64,000 nt of DNA, from NCBI GenBank assembly GCA_026874595.1, contig CM049307.1, positions 53,480,370 to 53,544,369 of the forward strand, given 5' to 3'. The notes below the pieces were generated by a model, which saw nothing but the letters and a program-made list of their open reading frames with translations, was not told the origin of the DNA and searched no databases. The DNA comes from Sipunculus nudus. Lineage: Eukaryota > Annelida > Sipuncula > Golfingiida > Sipunculidae. Position numbers and translations under genes: made by a program. The first letter of the stretch is position 1. Each line of letters begins with the position of its first letter. This document shows positions 24,001 through 39,000 of the stretch, piece by piece.

Positions 24001-27000
24001 AACAGTAATTGTAACAATTTGTGGTATATATTATAATAATCATATTAAATCTTTTTAATGATTAATGATAAATAAACACTAATTTGTATTTCTAAATTTT
24101 ATAACAACCACATTACCATTTAATACCTTATATTTATCGGTAAAAAGCACTCTTGATTCTCAAACACATAATATGGTGTCACTGTGATTAAAGATAAGTG
24201 CACTGGTATCATTGTAAAAGCCTCACCACAATGAACCCTGCACTGCACCACACTGTGCTGCAAAGAATGTTGAGGAAATTCAGATACATCAGACTGTCCA
24301 CACCAAACACCATACTGAGCTGATTGCACCACACTGTGCAGTGCTGCCCAACAAAGCTGAAAAAACTTCATCTTTCTCTGCTTTGCAGCACTACAAAAAT
24401 GTGGTAAAGTATTTGCTGTGCCACACACTGCTGTGCCTAGCTTCACAGCGTTCTGTCTGTCGGGGGCTTAATGCATTGCTTTAATGGATTCATTTAGAAA
24501 TATATTTCATGTTACACAGGGGAACTTTACATCACTCTGTGACAAGAAACAACAGAAATTGATGAAGGAAAGAGAGAGAGAAGAGAAAAAGAGGTTGAAG
24601 GAGGAAGAGAAAGCCAGGAAGGCTGCAGAAAGAGAAGCAAAAAAACGAGAGAAAGAACAGGAAGCAGCCAGAAGAAAAGCCCTTCAGCAGTCACGCAAAA
24701 ATTTTGCTAAACCTGGGGAATGCCTCAGGGTAAGAGTCTAAATGTCAAATCTGTTTTTGTTAGGGAGGGAAGATTTTTGCAGCAGGGTATGTCTGTCTGC
24801 ATGTATGTCTGTCTGTTTTTCCAGTCCTGTAACCTAAAAACTGCATTATTTTTAGCTCAGCTGACTGTAAGTCACCTAAGCTATAGTTATGGTCCATTGT
24901 CTGTCATCTGTCATGCCGTCTGTCTGTCTGTTAGACTGGCATGTTTCGAAACCGTTAGAGCTACAAATACAAAACTCTGCATACCGTTAGATGTCCCCAA
25001 GATCTCCTAACAAGCTGAATACTGGGTCACTGTGACTTCATTCCTTAGAGAAATTAAGGAAAAAAACTAATTTAATTAAAAACCTATTATCACACTTCAG
25101 GACTGCCTAATATAAAAACCTCTCTTCTGTTTTTGTTTATATTTACCAGTGATATTGTCTTATATATTTTATCTTTACACGCAAGAGATTAAGTCCAAAT
25201 TGTGTAATTTTTTCAAGTTATGGGCCTGAACATAATGCACTTTGTAAAAAAAATCAGGAAAGATTTTTACTCACTGAACATGATAATTTATGAAGTTAGA
25301 GACTTTTATTTTGGGTATATAACTTTGTTTAATCAAGATTCAATTGTATTTCAAAATTAGATCTGAATTTTGTAAATCTTTCAAGTTATTAGCATAAAAA
25401 TAAAATCAGTACCTAAACTTTTGCCCAAATTTGACCATGGCACATTTTTTTCCTGTAAGTACTGTTGATTTAGTTTTCACAGCATGTAAACATATGTATT
25501 TAATCTTTTTAAATCTTAAATTTGAAAAAAGCTTAAAAATAATTGGGCCAGTTATTGAATGTTTTAGCAATACAGAAGATGCAATGTTGTAGTAATGTAG
25601 CATTTTTCAAAGAAAGCAATTTTCTTTTAAATAATTATAACTGAATAAATGTAATTAAACCCATCATTATGCATGAATTGATAATATATGAGCTAAATTA
25701 TGTATAAATAAAGGCACAATGTAAAATTGTAAATTCTGCTTCAAGTATTATTTCCAGATATTTATATTCTTTGACTTAACAAAAGATATATTTTGGTGGT
25801 AAAAAAAAATAAAAACATTTGTATGCATAATGTTGTATATTCTGACAAAATTGAGATATATGATGATGCAATTTAGAATTATGAATCAACTTTTATATTC
25901 AGATATTTATGTTACATTTGGAATGTATAAAGATTATAAACATGAAAAAACAATCAGTGTAATAAAAAAATGATGATCTGATGCAAACAATTGTTCATTA
26001 TTTTTCTGTCTCAGCAGGACTAGAGATAAAGTGATCAGCTTTGTTTGTCTACCAGTCTGTCGGTCCATTTTAAAATATTCAGTAATTGGTAATGAACTTT
26101 TTTATCCTGTATGCACTGTTGAATTAAGTGAATAACCTGTATATATATATATATACAGAGATGTTGTAACTCCCAACATTCAACCCCCCCCCCCCCACAC
26201 ATACACACACATACATACACATCTGCATTTGATATTATTTTAGATTGTTTTACCTTTAAGGTCAACTTCAGCTGAGCACAGTGACCAATGGGTCTCTTGT
26301 TTCAAAGCTTTTACACATGAAATTGTAATATTGGTTACCCTGGCCCCAAAGAAAATGTGGTGGTGGGGGGGGGGGTTGGTTATTGCTGTATTTCTGTCTG
26401 TATATATGTCTGTCTAGCCCTATTACTAACGAAACTGCAGCACATTTCCATCTTGAATATTTTACACAGGATGGGTCTCTACAATATCTTTGTCTTCTTG
26501 AAAGATGATCCAGATCTGCAATGATATTGCTCCTGATTATGTCCCTTCTAATCCATTAGAAATTTTCTCTTATTCTCATATAAACAGCCAAGAAAATAAG
26601 TGTGAATAAAATAACATTGATTCAATTTTGTTGATAGAAGCATTTAAGGGTCAAGAATTGCTTTTTGCTTGTTAAGCCTGAGGCAGCATGTGCCTCAGAT
26701 TAAAAAAAAAATTATGTACTTGGAATGCAAAGCATCCCTGGTCAGCGCCTGTAACAGCACCTCCCAGCGCCTTCCCTGCATTCATGATCACAGGGATGAC
26801 CAGTACCAGGTAAGTAACCCACCCCTATCCGGACCAGGTCTCCCTGGTCAAGTTGGTGGGGGTGGGAGTGCTCCTGAGACACCACCTTACAACTAATACA
26901 GTGGAACATTATAGAAATCTGTGGTAAGAGTCGCAGTCACTTTTGTATGATGACCAGCAAATTAACCCCTCAGATCTAGCAGAAACTATAATATAAAAAT

Positions 27001-30000
27001 TAAGCTTAACCTTTTGCCCCTGATGAATGTCTGTGATGTGGTTTGAATCTGCTAATAGCAGTAGTTGCCCAAAAAAATTAAGGAAATTTGAGGTTGGCAC
27101 ATAGGTGTATTATAAATGGCAACGTTAGCCTGTTCATGTTGACACACCTCTACTCAGTGTTTATCAACAAAGCACTGGCAACATGAATATGCATAGAGGT
27201 CAGGTCATGGAACTTGTATTGTTGTGATCTATGACTGACCTGACCTATATATACAGATTAGGTCACAATGACATGCCAATCAAAACAACACAGATCTCCT
27301 AAATAGCATTTTGAAAAGTCTTTATTGTTAACAACTAGATAATTGTTTTTCTTTTGGTGTAGATAGAATAATTTATATATATGGAAGGTTTCAACACTTG
27401 ATTTATTTTTTTAGGTTGTGTAATTTAATTCTGCAAACATCCAATAGGTGGCACCACAAGATAGATTGTAGAAGGAAGGCCAGGGCAGGTACCTTGAATG
27501 ACTCTTTGCATTATAGATTCCATCCGTATCAAATGCTGAATCAGCCTGAGTTCCCATTAAGATAATTTACAAATGTTAAAAAAATGTGAATAAAATAAGT
27601 TAAAAACATAAAATTAAATTTCAGAAAGATATTTGGATAATAAATGGAATAAGCCCTTTAAGGTAGCATCTCTTGTAAAAATCCATTAATTTAAAATCAA
27701 TCTAAAAGTTTTAATTCATATTGGACCCATAAAGTATATACCATTTTAAACCTTTTAGTGTTTTCTTTCAGATGGAGCTTGTGCAAGTATTTGTGAAATT
27801 AACATGTATTTTCATATAACATGTTGATATTAAAAAACATTTCATTTAAGAAAAAAAGTTCACTATTATAGGCATCCAGTAACAGCTGTCCACCTTTAAT
27901 GGACCAATAGCAAGAAACATAACAATGCCTCAAATCCATTTATTTTAATTTCTACAACCATCCTTCTCACAAGCTTAAAGTAATAATTTAAAATTTTATT
28001 AAATAAAAAAAAACTTATTTTCAAACAAGAAAGACAATTGGTTGAGTAAAACAAAAAAAAAACTGCTTTTGAGACATTTTTAAACTTTCATATGAAGTTT
28101 CCAGGAAAAAAATCACTAATAAATTAACTCTGAAACTGTTTAATTGCACTGTTCTTCTTTGTAACAGTGAATGTTATGTCTTTTAAGTTATTTGATACTC
28201 AAAAAATATGCACACCAACAGATGTTATACATTAAAGAAGAAACCAGTAGTCACAGGGAATTAAGTTTTTACAACTGCAAAATGATAGCAACCAGAAGAT
28301 GCAAACTCACCATTTTAGTTTGAAAACAAATTTTCCATTTTTTTCTCACCCAATGATACCATAAAAGGTAGTCTTAAATCAAGTAGTAAGACAACCATAA
28401 AAGTTAGTCTTAAATCAAGTAGTAAGACAATCTGCCAATAATAGTGTATGCTTTTTTTTATGTGTTATATTTGTTTTCTGTCAGGTAAAAGTAATCTTTA
28501 CTGACACATTTGTCACTGTATAAATGTATTATACTGATAGGTTTTATTTAAGTTCTGAATCATGTAAATCATATATTTGTTACCTGTGATTATATAAATA
28601 ATAAATAAAAACAGTATACCAGTGATCTTTATCACATTACATGAACTTAACATAATTTGCTAATGTATTATTTATTTTTAATGTCACTACAGAATTTTTA
28701 ATACAGTGTGAATGCGCATAGAAACATGTGTACTTTTGTCCATACAAATGAATTAAATAATATTAATACTGATCATAATCTTTTGGAAGTGTAAAATCCT
28801 GTATTTGTCTGACACAGTTGGTTACTGTGATGCTGGACACAGCGCTGATGCAGCTACAGTGTAGCAAGGTGATACTGGAGGAACTTCAGCGTCATGATGT
28901 CCGGTATGAGGTACAGCAACAGATGCTGCCCAACATGGTCACATGGTGGCGTGAGGTCACACAGGTCAAGGACACGCCAAGTGGAGGGGTCAGTTGATAA
29001 ATGGATATTATCAAATAAATGTCATTCAGAAATAACTATATTTCATTTATGTACATGTATGTGGTAATTTCAATTTTGGAAAAAAATAATAAAAGCAAAT
29101 GGAAAAGAATCAGAGACTTGCATAGTCTGCAGTTGCTGAGCTCAGTGGCTCAAGTGACTTATGTAGAAAGGGGTTAATACTGTGGAAAGAAGATAATTGC
29201 ATGTATCAGAATATTAAGAACCTTTTTAAAATAGTAAATACCTACAAGTCTGATTACAATCCATCCTGCAAATCTGAATATATTGCATCCACAAGATATG
29301 CTGATGAACTGACCCACAGAGAGATATGCTGTTTTGAGTTGTTGTCCATCCTGATGGCAAGAGACTTGAGAATTATATCGGTATTAAGGTTGGTTAAAAA
29401 CAGCCATTGTATCCTATTTTAAAAGGTGGATGTATAAAGTAAAGCCATTAGTAGTAACATACAAACTGAACATGCTGTTTTGTTAAAATTGTATACATAG
29501 AAAAACAAGAAATCTGCATTCCAAGGAATGCAAGCCTCTGCAATGTGGGGGTTCCCTATTGTTGTATGTTCTCAAAACCAAGTTTTGATTCACTCATTTA
29601 GCCCATATTCCCAGGTTTATTTGTGCATAAGTGACTGTATATTGGTGAATATTCCTTGATGATGTCCCTGAGTCCAGTTTATGTGCAAGATCTACACCAT
29701 ATATAATCCATTCCAGAAATGCCCTGAAAATTTCATGAGATTCTGTTCTCACCTTGGGGATGAACGCATATCCCTCCTGGCAGAGGCAAATTGATAAAAA
29801 TCATGAAGCTAATTGAGTTTGAAATAAAAAATGGATACAAAGATAAAGTTTGCAAGAAGAAGATCAGAGAAGATCTGTAAACAAAAAAATCCAATAATGA
29901 GCTGATTGTTTAATTACCAGGTGACCACTGAGACAACAGAACAACTTCAGCCACAAGTCCTGGTCCTGCTGTCAGCTGATAAATTCATCCCGATGGTGGC

Positions 30001-33000
30001 CCAGAATTATCAGGTTGGCTTCCTTCTTAAATATCTCATAAACTTCCGTCTTTATCTCATTATTTTTAAAGGGGTGCATTCAATTATCTGACATGTTAAA
30101 TAAAGATGATCCCTAAAAAATAAGTTGAAAAGCCATAATACCACAATGCACAGGTTGTCGGTTTTATTCGTATCCATGTGTTGATAACATTGTGAACCTG
30201 CCATAATGGCTGCCAATCATAATCAAAATACATCCAACAACAAAATTTTTTTTAGCTTATCAGACAAAGCAGAGTTTTGCAAATGACAGCAGGTTGCTTC
30301 ACATACCAGTACTCTCACTTACAATAACTTGTGACCTTTTAAATTCCTCACATGTGCAGTCAACCACCTTCGGTTACTTGGTTTTTCAGTTTGTTAGTAC
30401 TGTGTTAACTACCAGCAATAGCTTGCTGGTAAATGTGCTTATACATCCATTATGAGAGCACTAGAAGAATTTTTCAAAGCAGGAGTTACCTGAACTTCAT
30501 TAATATGTACCCATAAATTCTACACTAATATGTATCAAGAAATTCCACAAGAAAAACAGGTGAATAATGATAATTAATAATAATAATAATTTATTTTGTA
30601 AATCATAAAATCCATGATAACACATGCTCTAAAGTACTGTTCAGTAACTAGAATACAATCAGCAATCATTAAAGGTATTATTATATTAATATGAAATTAA
30701 AGTCCATTTGGCTAAAATATTACATTCAGAAGGTTACAGTATATAATGAGAAATGTAAAAATCAATATTTCAGTTATCTGTTAAAGCTGTCAAAACATTT
30801 CACTAAAGTGTTCGACATTTCACTATCAAAATGTAAAAAATGACTAGGCATAAAAAATGATCCATGAACAAATATATTTTTAGTTTACTTACAAATTCTG
30901 AGGGACTGTTGGCTTCTCTTACAGTATCTGGTAGGTCATTCCACATTTTTTGGCCAACAACACTGAATGCCCAATTTTGTACACATGACGATTTGGTAAA
31001 GGGCATGATCAGTAAGTTTTTAATTGCTGACAGAAGGCTTCTTGATGGGGTATGTATAACAGTGAATAAGCTCTTGCAGGTTAAGAGGAGCTAAATTATT
31101 TATTCCCTTTTACACAAGAATGAACATTTTTAATTTTTACCTTTGCACAATGGACAACCAGAGAATACGAAATTGGTGTAATATGATCTGATTTTGAAGC
31201 ACCCGTAATAATTCTTGTTGCAGTATTCTGTATACTTTCCATTTGATTTGTTAATGATTAGGGAGTTCCACATAAGATTGCATTGCAATAATCTAATTTT
31301 GAAGTTATAAAGGAATGAACTATTTGCTCCAAAGACTCTGTTTTCCACATTTTGTTATTTTTCTGATATTACGAATATGTATTGTATTAAGCTTTGCAAA
31401 CTGCCATTACATGGGCTTCCATGGATGCATGTGAATAAAAAATAAAACACCAATATTTCTTACTTTTGATGATGGTGTAATTTGATGAGAGCTAATGTGA
31501 AGTGTTGGCAACCCAATTACTCTCAACAAATGAAAAGATGGCTTTAATGTCTCTTCTTTTTCAAGTTCTCCTAAACTTCTATTGTCTGTCGCAGTCAGGC
31601 TCATTCATTCTGAAACTCAGAAGACAGGATCATCTCAGAGTGTTAACATATCTTGTGTTCTTCAGCCAGTCCTGTGGCTTGCATTTACATAAAAGCATGA
31701 TGGTTTAAGAACACAGGCCTTGCCATTAATGCTCTCCAGGTTGCTCAAGGCTTTACAACAACTACAAGGATGAGCTTATATTTTCAGAATATAAACCAAC
31801 TTGGTAACTTGGCTTTATCTAGTTGTATATTCCTTTTCTACTGAAGACATTAGCCCCATCTGTAGACTAGTTTATTAGCTCAGCTGACTATAAGTCATCT
31901 GAGCTATAGTCGTGGTCCTTAGTTTGGCCGGCCCTCCAGCCATTAACAGGGCATGTTTGAAACCATTGGAATTAGAAATCCAAAATTTTCCACACAGTTA
32001 GATATCATTGTATGTGCCATTGTGAATCCAGTTTGGTATAGGATGAACATTTTCTGGTCTTTTCATTTTTAGGCAAGTGAGGGAGACACATTGAGGAACT
32101 ACATTGAAAAGTCAACAGAAAGAATGGAAAACAGACGGGTCACTTTAATGGTGCAGGGATTGGAAAAATACTTCAGGTAAATGATTGGCAGCCCATCTTC
32201 CAGTACAGGTGTTCTGGATTGACCTCACCTTGAACTCTTGGTTAACTTATGCATGTTCATTATTTTTATAATTAATCATACACCTGATCACAATATCAGT
32301 GTTACCAAATTTTGTTTTAGGTTTAATTTATTGTATTTAATGTTTATTTTTCTAATTTTTACCCTTAGTGAAATCCATTCCTGTTTTGAATAGGCTTGAT
32401 AGAAATTCATGTTATGTTAAAGTTAATGAATTTCTCATTATATATATATCTTCTCATTGTATCCACCAAAACAAAGTTTAGTGGATACTATGTATTTGAC
32501 CGGGTTCTGCCACAGCCAACGCCTCATTTGCTTCCGGAATAGAACTCAGAGACCACTGGACAGCTTTTTCCGAAACTTTACACCATTATCAAGTTACATG
32601 TGAACTGGTGCCAAAATATTTTGCATTGACCTCTGACCTTTCCCCTCTCCAGTGTGTCCATCTGTGCCTCTGTTTAGAAACATTAACCCCCATATCTTTG
32701 GACTTGTTTGACCAATCATGCTAAAAATTTTGCACAAATGTAGCCATTGAATAGCTTTATAACATACACACCGACTTCTGTGGCTCAGGGGTAGAGCGCA
32801 GGACTCAAAGCCGGGAGATCATGAGTTCGAATCTCAGCCGAGGCGGTGAGGTTCTTCACAGTCGGACCCTCCCAGGGTCAGCGCTCTGCAGGCTTAATGG
32901 GAAGGTCATGCCCAACGGCCGTGGTTCATTCACAAACGAGTGCGCCTTACGGGGGTTCTTGGTGGTATGATTTCCAACCCAGGGCCCGCAGGTGCAGTAG

Positions 33001-36000
33001 TCACCGGGCCTGGTTAACTCCAGGATATAAAATGAGAGGAAGCATGTGATACTGCCCTGTCACGTAGTCTGAAACCGGAATGGAAATCTGCAGATGTACA
33101 TATACTTAGTTAAGGCAGCATTAATAAAATGGAGGCGGTTACCTCCGACAAAAAAAATATATAAAAAAAAAACATACACAAAAAATGGTGGCGCCACCTG
33201 AAACCATTTTTTCACTGCATCCATCTGTTCGCCTTAGGATAAAATCACTCATATCTCTGCAGTGGTTGGACTAATTAAACTGAAACTTTGCATGTGTATA
33301 CATCCTGGATAGCTTTCTTGATTTTATGACAGGTGGCGCCACCCACATTCATGTTCAGGCTGCAGATCTCCATGCTTATAACTCAGGACTGGTGTGACAT
33401 ATCCTCCTGAAATTTTGCATGTGTAAAGATATCACATAGCTCTTTATCATACGCAAAATTGATGGCGCCTACTGCAACTATTTTTGTACAGCATCCGTCT
33501 GTTTGTCTGCCATGGGATAAAATCACTCATATCTTGGCTGTGATTTGACTTACCTGCCTAATATTTTGCATGTGTATACATCTTGGATAGCTTTCTGGAT
33601 TTTGTGGCAGGTGGCGCCACCTACATTTATGTTTACGCTGCAGCCATTCTGGCTTAAATCTCAGGACTGGTTTGATGTATCCTCCCGATATTTTGCCCAG
33701 CGACCACTGAGAGACCACTTGTTCACGGTCCCAATTCTTTTTTGTTCATCATACAAGAACTTTGAATAGACAACCACCTCCAAAATGTGACCATTTAATC
33801 AAGGTTCCGTTGGTGATCTTAATTTCCAGGGTTTACTGTACTTTGAACTGTATATATAAATTCAGTAAGTGAATGTTAGTAAGTCTTAAATTTGTTTATG
33901 ATCTGATATTAGAGATCAGAAGACCAGAGCAGCACAGTCTCACAGAAAGAGAGCGCTGGCAGCAGGAGGTCAAGGGTCAAATCAAAACCAGGCCCGGAGC
34001 AAAGGGACAACTCTGCCAGATTTAAGCAGGATAGAAGTAGAAGAGGTAACTGCATATACATGATACAAAAAGACTTGAAATAACTTGAAGGAGCCCAATC
34101 ACTTATCTGACCTTTATAAACTGAAGGTAATCCCTTGGAGCTTTTATAAAAATAGGCCAGAAAACATGGATATTAATGCACACAGGCTGCTTGTTTTTTT
34201 AAATCAATGTGTTTACAATATGTAGGAGCCCACCAAGATTATCAAAACTACTTCAACAAGGACATCCTGCAGCAAGTCAGATAAGTCAGGGCTTTGCAAA
34301 TGGCGTTTTGCAACAAGTGACCTTTATACTTCTGCATATGTGCAACCTACCATTCTATATTCTACCTATATTCTCCGTCATTTTTGTAACAATATATGAT
34401 TACACATTGGGTTATTATATGATTATTTAATAAGAGTGAAGTGTAAGGCTTGACACATGGTTTGCAAAATTAACTGGTTTTTGAGGTAGTTGGCAGTGGT
34501 CAGTGACTGCCACAAACACCAATTTTGATCCTTTTGGTCCAACAATCAGAAATTTCACATGTCCAGTTGGACACTTTGATCCTCAGAACTGAGCACCTGA
34601 GTGATATTTTGAGCATCACAGATGCAGAGGTAACAAGCACACTACACAAACACTAGGCAGGTCAAACCAACCATTTTGACACTCAAAGCTCTCGGCAGCA
34701 CAACTGATTCCAGGAAATTGATGCCCAAGATGTCACATAGCCAGCAGTGCATGAAGAGCTGAGATGCAGATGACATCTAACACAAAAGAAAAAGAGAACA
34801 GCCAGGAAAGCACGAGCTGCTTCCACATCAATCTCAGCTCCCATTCTAAGATACCCCATTTATGAAAGACTTTTCAGAGCCAAGAGCGGCCTCACTAGCC
34901 ACTTCAGAACTCACCATATCGCCATCTCAAGAGTAATAGGAGATTATGGGCAACATTGATAGTGATGCACATACATCATCATGTGCATTCAAGAAAAGTT
35001 TTCTAATCAAGAATAGATGCAGTGCTATATAGATGGTACTAGCATCGCTTAAGTCCTCGATTTATCATGTCAGTGGTGAATGTTTCAGGCCCTGGTTGAC
35101 TTCAGCTGTTAGTGGTGAATGTTTCAGGCCCTGGTTGACCTACAGATGTCAGTGGTGTATGTTTCAGGCCCTGGTTGACCTACAGATGTCAGTGGTGTAT
35201 GTTTCAGGCCCTGGTTGACTTACAACTGTCAGTGGTGTATGTTTCAGTTCCTGGTTGACTTACAACTGTCAGTGCATGGTGTATGTTTCAGTCCTTGGTT
35301 GACCTACAGATGTCAGTGGTGTATGTCTCAGGCCCTGGTTGACCTACAGCTGTCAGTGGTGTATGTTTTAGGCCCTGGTTGACCTACAGATGTCAGTGGT
35401 GTATATTTCAACCCTGGTTGACTTACAACTGTCAGTGGTGTATGTTTCAGGCCCTGGTTGACCTACAGATGTCAGTGGTGTATATTTCAACCCTGGTTGA
35501 CTTACAACTGTCAGTGGTGAATGTTTCAGGCCCTGGTTGACCTACAGCTGTCATTGGTGTATGTTTCAGGCCCTGGTTGACCTACAGATGTCAGTGGTGT
35601 ATGTTTCAGGCCCTGGTTAACTTACAACTGTCAGTGGTGTATGTTTCAGTTCCTGGTTGACTTACAACTGTCAGTGGTGTATGTTTCAGGCCCTGGTTGA
35701 CCTACAGCTGTCAGTGGTGTATGTTTCAGGCCCTGGTCTACTTACAACTGTCAGTGGTGTATGTTTCAGGCCCTGGTTGACTTACAACTGTCAGTGGTGT
35801 ATGTTTCAGGCCCTGGTTGACTTACAACTGTCAGTGGTGTATGTTTCAGTTCCTGGTTGACTAACAGCTGTCAGTGGTGGATGTTTTGGGCCCTGGTTGA
35901 CCTACAGCTGTCAGCGTAGTATGCTTCAGGCCTTTGTTGACCTACAGCTATCAGTGATGCATGTTTCAGGCCCTGGTTGACTTACAGCTGTCAGTGGTGT

Positions 36001-39000
36001 ATGTTTCAGGCCCTGGTTGACTTACAGCTGTTAGTGGTGTATGTTTCAGGCCCTGGTTGACCTACAGATGTCAGTGGTGTATGTTTCAGGCCCTGGTTGA
36101 CCTACAGCCGTCAGTGGTGTATGTTTCAAGCCCTGGTTGACCTACAGCTGTCATTGGTGTATGTTTCAGGCCCTGGTTGACCTACAGCTGTCAGTGGTGT
36201 ATGTTTCAGGCCCTGGTTGATTTGCAGCTGACCACGTCTTGTACAGTCCACCTGCATGAGAAGGATGAAGACATGGGCAAAGCTGTTTTTAGGTTCACTA
36301 AAGCTGTGGCTGAGATGCCATTCAAGTGAGTCTCACATTGTCATAATTTGATTACAATATATGTCACATGGGCATGTTGTTGAAAGATTGGTGTCCATGT
36401 ACCTTGGGAGAAGTTCTTTTAAGTTTATCATAAATTTTTCTGTGGAAAGCCACAATTACAGATGTACACAATAAAAAATCAGAAATAGTAAGGGAAACAG
36501 CAGGGAGCAATGCTGGTTGATGGTAACTGAAAATTATCTTATTAGGATTGCCTATCCAGATCTCTTAGGCATGTTCGAAGCTCTCAGTGAGGTCAATCAA
36601 TATATCCTATCTCCATGATATCTCTCCAGTCCGTGCTAATTACCAACCTGTCCCTCCTGTCCTGTGTCACTTCTGGTTGTTTTCCTCTCTGTAAAGCTAT
36701 TTCATGTATGTTTCTCTATTCATCTGACACTTGATTTTCACACTTAAATAAACACAGGGCATGACTGCTTGTAACAGGACATGACTGAATCATTCTCAGC
36801 TTGCTTTTGAAAATGGTTATTCAGAATTCAAATTTGAATAAAAATACTGATTATATTTTGTTGGTATGGGAACAGCTGTTAAAAATGCCTTAACATGCCA
36901 ACAACAAATAAATTTTTGTGCAGCTTAAATCTCAAAAATGTTTATCATGCCCTTCACCAAATGCATAAATGAATTTTAATAACTTTAATCTTAAAGAACA
37001 ATATTTATTTTTGTCTGTTTTCCTATTTTCCTTTTGCTTTAATCATCTTTGCATTCTTGGTCTGAATTGGTATCACAAACACAGTGAAGTGAATACACAT
37101 TGCTGTAAATATAGGTCTTATTGTATATTTAAATAATGAATTGAGTTTGTAAATTTAATAAATAGGCAGGAACGACTGAAGACAGGTTTTGATTTCCATT
37201 TGGAGAGTGGTGCCTCAGTGAAGATAGACAAGGATGGTAACGGGATACAGAAAGCCTGGAAACAGATGCTGCAACAGTTCAAGAATGTTAGCGCTGAAGT
37301 AGCTAATGCTATCATCAGAGAATATCCAGCACCATGGAAACTACATCAGGTATGTCTTAATTAAGTACAGGTAACAATGTTTATGCCATAGTCAAGTAAA
37401 ATATATTTATATGTTTATAGTCAAATAGAGAAGGACACTTCTAACACAAAAGTGCAAAACAAGCTGGTGGCACTACTAGTACTGAAGCAGAGATTATACA
37501 TCTTGTCTGTGTATGTTTTTTAGGCAAATGACTTTTACCTTGACTTTATATAAGTCAGTTTTGAATAAACTTTATGAAAAGTGATCAGATTTTTTACAGT
37601 TATTGTATCCCCCAAAACAGAGTTTTGTGGATACTATGTTTTCAGCTGCACGCCGCCGCCGCCGCCGCGTAGGTGTCCGGAGAACTCCTCCGTAACGGCT
37701 GGGTGGAATTTTACAAAACCCGGGATTATGTTCGGGTCACATGTGAACTGCTGCGCCCTGATTTTGTTTAGACCTCTGACCTTTCCTCTGCGCTCTGCGT
37801 CCGTTTGTGCGTCTGTTTCCACACATAAACCCACATATCTCGGGAACCGTTTGACCGATCAGGAAAATTTTTTTGCACAAATGTAGCCCTAGGAGAGCTT
37901 TATAACATACACAAGAAATGGTGGCACCACCTGCAACCATGTTTGCACAGTGTCCATCTGTTCGTCTGCCTTGGGTTAAAATCACTCATATCTCTGCAGT
38001 GATTTGACTAATTCACCTGAAAGTTGGCTTGCGTTTACATCCTGGATAGCTTTTCTGATTTTATGACAGGTGGTGCCACCTACATTCACGTTTACACTGC
38101 AGACATCCAAGCTCATATCTCGGGAAATGGTTGACCGATTGGGCCAAAATTTTGCATGTTAATAGATCTCACATAGCTCTTTATCATACGCAAAACTGGT
38201 GGCGCCACCTGCAGCCATTTATGCACAGCTCCCGTCTGTTAGTTTGCCATGGGATAAAATCACTCATATCTCTGCAGTGACTTGAATAATTCACCTGAAA
38301 TTCGGCATGCGTATACATCCTGGATAGCTTTTCTGATTTTATGACAGGTGGCGCCACCTACATTCATGTTTATGCTGCAGACATCCAAGCTCATATCTCG
38401 GGAACCGTTTGACTGATTGGGCCAAAATTTTGCATGTGTATAGATCTCACATAGCTCTTCATCATACGCAAAACTGGTGGCACCACCTGCAGCCATTTTT
38501 GCACAGCTCCTGTCTTTTTGTCTGCCATTGGATAAAATCATTCATATCTCGGCAGTGGTTTGACATATCTGCCTAAAATTTTGCAGGTTTATACATCCCC
38601 GACAGCTCTCTTGATTTTATGACAGGTGGCGCCACCTGCATTCTAGTTTATGCAGCAGACATCCAAGCTCATATCTTGGGAACCGTTTGACCGATTGGGC
38701 CAAAGTTTTGCATGTGTATAGTTCTCACATAGCTCTCTATCATACGCAAAACTGGTGGCGCCACCTGCAGCCATTTTTGCACAGCTCCCGTCTGTTTGTC
38801 TGTCATGGGATAAAATCACTCATATCTCGGCAGTGGTTTGACATATCTGCCTAAAATTTTGCAGGTTTATACATCCCCGACGGCTCTCTTGATTTTATGA
38901 CAGGTGGCGCCACCTGCATTCTAGTTTATGCAGCAGACATCCAAGCTCATATCTTGGGAACCGTTTGACCGATTGGGCCAAAGTTTTGCATGTGTTCAGA

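Noticed and set aside
32771-32846. tRNA gene
   Set aside because: Has A and B boxes but is the head of a 400-bp SINE with a target duplication and A-rich tail.
35033-35860. Open frames with FRPWLT or FQALVDLQL repeats
   Set aside because: Translations of the 40-bp minisatellite; only the final copy at 36210 continues into conserved EME1 sequence.
35068-36209. CRISPR-like regular repeat
   Set aside because: Units are contiguous with no unique spacers and the genome is eukaryotic; it is a minisatellite.
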